Position numbers and translations under genes: made by a program
Part shown: positions 5,556-7,269 of the stretch, piece by piece
How positions within the stretch are numbered: position 1 is the first letter of the stretch
Layout: each line of letters starts with the position of its first letter
Notes under the pieces: generated by a model
What the model saw: the letters and a program-made list of their open reading frames with translations, nothing else
The model's database searches: none
Told to the model about the DNA's origin: nothing
NCBI GenBank assembly: GCA_049669185.1
Contig: JBATKF010000101.1
Location: 1 to 7,269, forward strand
DNA: 7,269 nt
Direction: 5' to 3'
Origin: Thiosocius sp049669185
GTDB taxonomy: Bacteria; Pseudomonadota; Gammaproteobacteria; Chromatiales; Chromatiaceae

Positions 5556-6746
5556 ATGGCCAAACTGTACGTCATCGATTCCAAAGAAGGCACCAAGATC
5601 CCGTTCCTCAGGGGCATCCTGACCCGCTCGCTGCAGGACGTCGGTGTCGATTTCGAGGAGGCCTACGATCTGGCCTCAACGGTTCGCGGCCTCCTGAGCG
5701 AGGAGGCGCAGATCGAGAGCTGGGAGCTGCGCAAACTGGTGGCGGGGCAACTCCGCGAGAGCCACGGGAAGAACATCGCAGATCGGTACGACTCGAAGGT
5801 CAAGGGCGCCAATACGGTCGCGATTATCGGTGACGACGGCAATTCGGCGGCCTTTTCCGTCGAAGTTCACAGCAAGTCGCTGGAGGTCTGCGGTGTCTCC
5901 GGCGAAGATGCACGCAATCTGAGCCGCCGGCTGGGCCAACATCTGGTAGCGCGTCAACGCAGACAGGTGAGCAAATCGTATCTGGGGCGGTTGACCTACC
6001 GGATGCTGGCCAGGGAGGCCGACCGGCGCGTGGCGCAACGCTATCTGGTGTGGCGTGATTTCAAGCGCAGCGGCATTCCCCTGCTGTTGTTGATCGGTGG
6101 CACCGCGGGATCGGGCAAGAGCACCCTCGCGACCGGCCTGGCCAGCCGGCTCGATATCTTTCGCACCCAGTCCACTGACATGCTGCGCGAAATCATGCGG
6201 ATGATGATGCCGGAGCGGCTGATGCCGGTTCTGCATCGCTCTTCGTTCGAGGCCTGGCGGGCGTTGCCGGAAAGCAGCGGGCCTCTGGAGCAAGAGGATC
6301 GGATCGCCGAGGGCTACCGCAGCCAGACCGGGCTGCTGGCGGTGGCCTGCGAAGTCGTGGTGCAGCGGGCGGTGCGCGAGCGGGTATCGATGGTGCTGGA
6401 GGGTGTACATATCGACGCCAGCACGGTGAAGCGGCTGCAGGACGGTGGCGAGATCATCGTGGTGCCCATCATGTTGGCCATCCTGAAACAGGACGTGTTG
6501 CGCAAGCGGATTCGCGGCCGCGGGACCACCGCCCTGCAGCGGCGCGCGCAGCGCTATCTGAAGAGTTTCGATGCCATCTGGCAGCTGCAGTCCTACCTGT
6601 TGTCGGAGGCGGACAGGGAACAGATTTCAATCGTCGTCAATGACGACAGGGAAGATACCATCGGCGAGGTCCTGCGGATCATCGGCGACACCCTGTCGGC
6701 CAGGCTGGAACCGACGCTGAAGCGGGTATTCCCGGCTGCGGGATGA
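5556..6746 (+). CDS. 2-phosphoglycerate kinase family protein, paralogue B
   Basis: A 396-residue paralogue of the 1608-2801 product, collinear from end to end. Residues about 14-75 hold the first ATP-cone-like domain (KIPFLRGIL). Residues about 98-172 hold the second (FSVEVHSKSLEVCGVS, ending RYLVWRDFKRSG). The Walker A motif GTAGSGKST is at 182-190. FRTQSTDMLREIMR (202-215), SSFEAWR (229-235), LEGVHI (281-286) and an IWQLQSYL run (341-348) before VVND match the other copy, with Glu282 where copy A has Asp. The expected chemistry is ATP-dependent phosphorylation of 2-phosphoglycerate or a related acid, in the cytoplasm. Its stop overlaps an in-frame ATG of the mutase homologue (ATGA at 6743-6746), so the two are probably co-translated. 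ATG 5556 is supported by alignment with copy A. The nearest purine-rich run is 17 bases upstream, unusually far. Confidence 0.82.
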   Translation: MAKLYVIDSKEGTKIPFLRGILTRSLQDVGVDFEEAYDLASTVRGLLSEEAQIESWELRKLVAGQLRESHGKNIADRYDSKVKGANTVAIIGDDGNSAAFSVEVHSKSLEVCGVSGEDARNLSRRLGQHLVARQRRQVSKSYLGRLTYRMLAREADRRVAQRYLVWRDFKRSGIPLLLLIGGTAGSGKSTLATGLASRLDIFRTQSTDMLREIMRMMMPERLMPVLHRSSFEAWRALPESSGPLEQEDRIAEGYRSQTGLLAVACEVVVQRAVRERVSMVLEGVHIDASTVKRLQDGGEIIVVPIMLAILKQDVLRKRIRGRGTTALQRRAQRYLKSFDAIWQLQSYLLSEADREQISIVVNDDREDTIGEVLRIIGDTLSARLEPTLKRVFPAAG

Positions 6747-6790
6747 CGTCCGGCGGAACAGACGAAAAACCACCCTCCGGGGGAACGACG

Positions 6791-7269
6791 ATGCGATACA
6801 AAGGGTTGATGATCATCCTCGACGGGATGGGGGATCGGCGCTGTCCGGCGCTGAACGGGCAGACCCCGCTGGAGGCAGCGGTCACGCCGACGCTCGATCG
6901 ACTGGCCCGGGACGGGATAAGCGGCATGGTCGACCCCCTTCTCGCCGGCGTGCCGGTCGGCACGCATACCGGCACCGGGATACTGATGGGCCTGGCGCCC
7001 GCGGATGCGACGCAGCTGGCGAGAGGCCCGGTGGAGGCCGCCGGGATAGGGTTGGTAATGCAGCCTGGTGAGGTGGCCCTGCGCTGCAACTTCGCGACCT
7101 TGAAGAAAGACGGGGAAGGTCTGGGAATCGAAGACCGGCGTGCCGGCCGCATCCGCGAGGGTACCGAAGAGCTGGCGGCGGCGCTGCGCGACATCCCGCT
7201 GGGAGGCGGCATCACAGGCGGTCTCTACCCGACGACCCAGCACCGCGCGGTCCTGGCACTGCGTGGTAC
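6791..7269 (+). CDS. apgM: Archaeal-type cofactor-independent phosphoglycerate mutase homologue (3' end beyond window)
   Basis: The first 159 residues of an alkaline-phosphatase-superfamily enzyme of the ApgM group (COG3635), whose members interconvert 3- and 2-phosphoglycerate without bisphosphoglycerate. Seen here are the metal-ligand motif ILDGMGDR (D11), TPLEAAVTPTLDRLA (25-39), RGPVEAAGIGL (78-88), GEVALRCNFAT (93-103), DRRAGRI (115-121) and a TTQHRAVLALRG end. The segment VPVGTHTGTGILMGL (54-68) aligns with the family nucleophile motif of the type 'PGSDTA.L..LGYDP' but has Thr58 for Ser and His59 for Asp, so mutase activity is uncertain. ATG 6791 matches the usual family N-terminus and follows GGGGGA. 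An in-frame ATG at 6743 overlaps the stop of the upstream kinase and would add 16 residues. The gene runs off the window. Confidence 0.75.
   Translation, partial: MRYKGLMIILDGMGDRRCPALNGQTPLEAAVTPTLDRLARDGISGMVDPLLAGVPVGTHTGTGILMGLAPADATQLARGPVEAAGIGLVMQPGEVALRCNFATLKKDGEGLGIEDRRAGRIREGTEELAAALRDIPLGGGITGGLYPTTQHRAVLALRG

Noticed and set aside
5676..7243. Minus-strand frames opposite paralogue B and the mutase homologue
   Set aside because: Antisense shadows of GC-rich genes. Their products are rich in Arg, Pro, Gln and His without any domain.
1..7269. CRISPR array, tRNA, rRNA, transposase or phage genes
   Set aside because: I found no regularly spaced repeats of CRISPR size, no cloverleaf, no rRNA-like sequence and no transposase or integrase motif in any frame.

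Overview
The window looks like a chromosomal stretch of a fairly GC-rich proteobacterium. A gammaproteobacterium is my best guess, from the codon bias, the GC-rich hairpin terminator and the CHASE-type sensor kinase paired with a single-domain regulator. There is no rRNA, tRNA or other universal marker here, so the assignment is an inference. Every gene I can support reads on the + strand.

Layout. Positions 1-1007 hold small and damaged genes: a possible small ORF (27-212), a two-Cys-pair zinc-ribbon membrane protein (209-583), and a stretch that reads as a frameshifted gene ending at 1007, followed by a hairpin terminator (1028-1054). Positions 1055-1607 hold no intact gene. They contain an A-tract array with an 11-bp period that resembles tandem Pho boxes (1144-1183), directly followed by a roughly 30-codon remnant of a DUF47/PhoU-like phosphate-transport accessory protein (1187-1276). 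The core runs from 1608 to the right edge: a 397-aa 2-phosphoglycerate-kinase-family P-loop protein (1608-2801), a long imperfect palindrome (2876-2990), a CHASE-domain sensor histidine kinase (2999-4978), a CheY/Rcp1-like receiver (5036-5461), a second 396-aa paralogue of the first kinase (5556-6746), and the first 159 codons of an archaeal-type cofactor-independent phosphoglycerate mutase homologue (from 6791, cut by the window end).

How they may work together. In methanogenic archaea, 2-phosphoglycerate kinase makes 2,3-diphosphoglycerate, the precursor of the cyclic 2,3-diphosphoglycerate solute, and the archaeal mutase interconverts 2- and 3-phosphoglycerate. Two such kinases and a mutase relative beside a sensor/receiver pair suggest a bacterial phosphoglycerate (or related phospho-metabolite) module under two-component control. 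Both kinases seem to carry two tandem ATP-cone-like domains ahead of the P-loop, and the mutase homologue has Thr where the family has its Ser nucleophile. The real substrate may therefore differ from the archaeal one. No cyclising synthetase is in view. The link between the two-component pair and the kinases rests only on adjacency.
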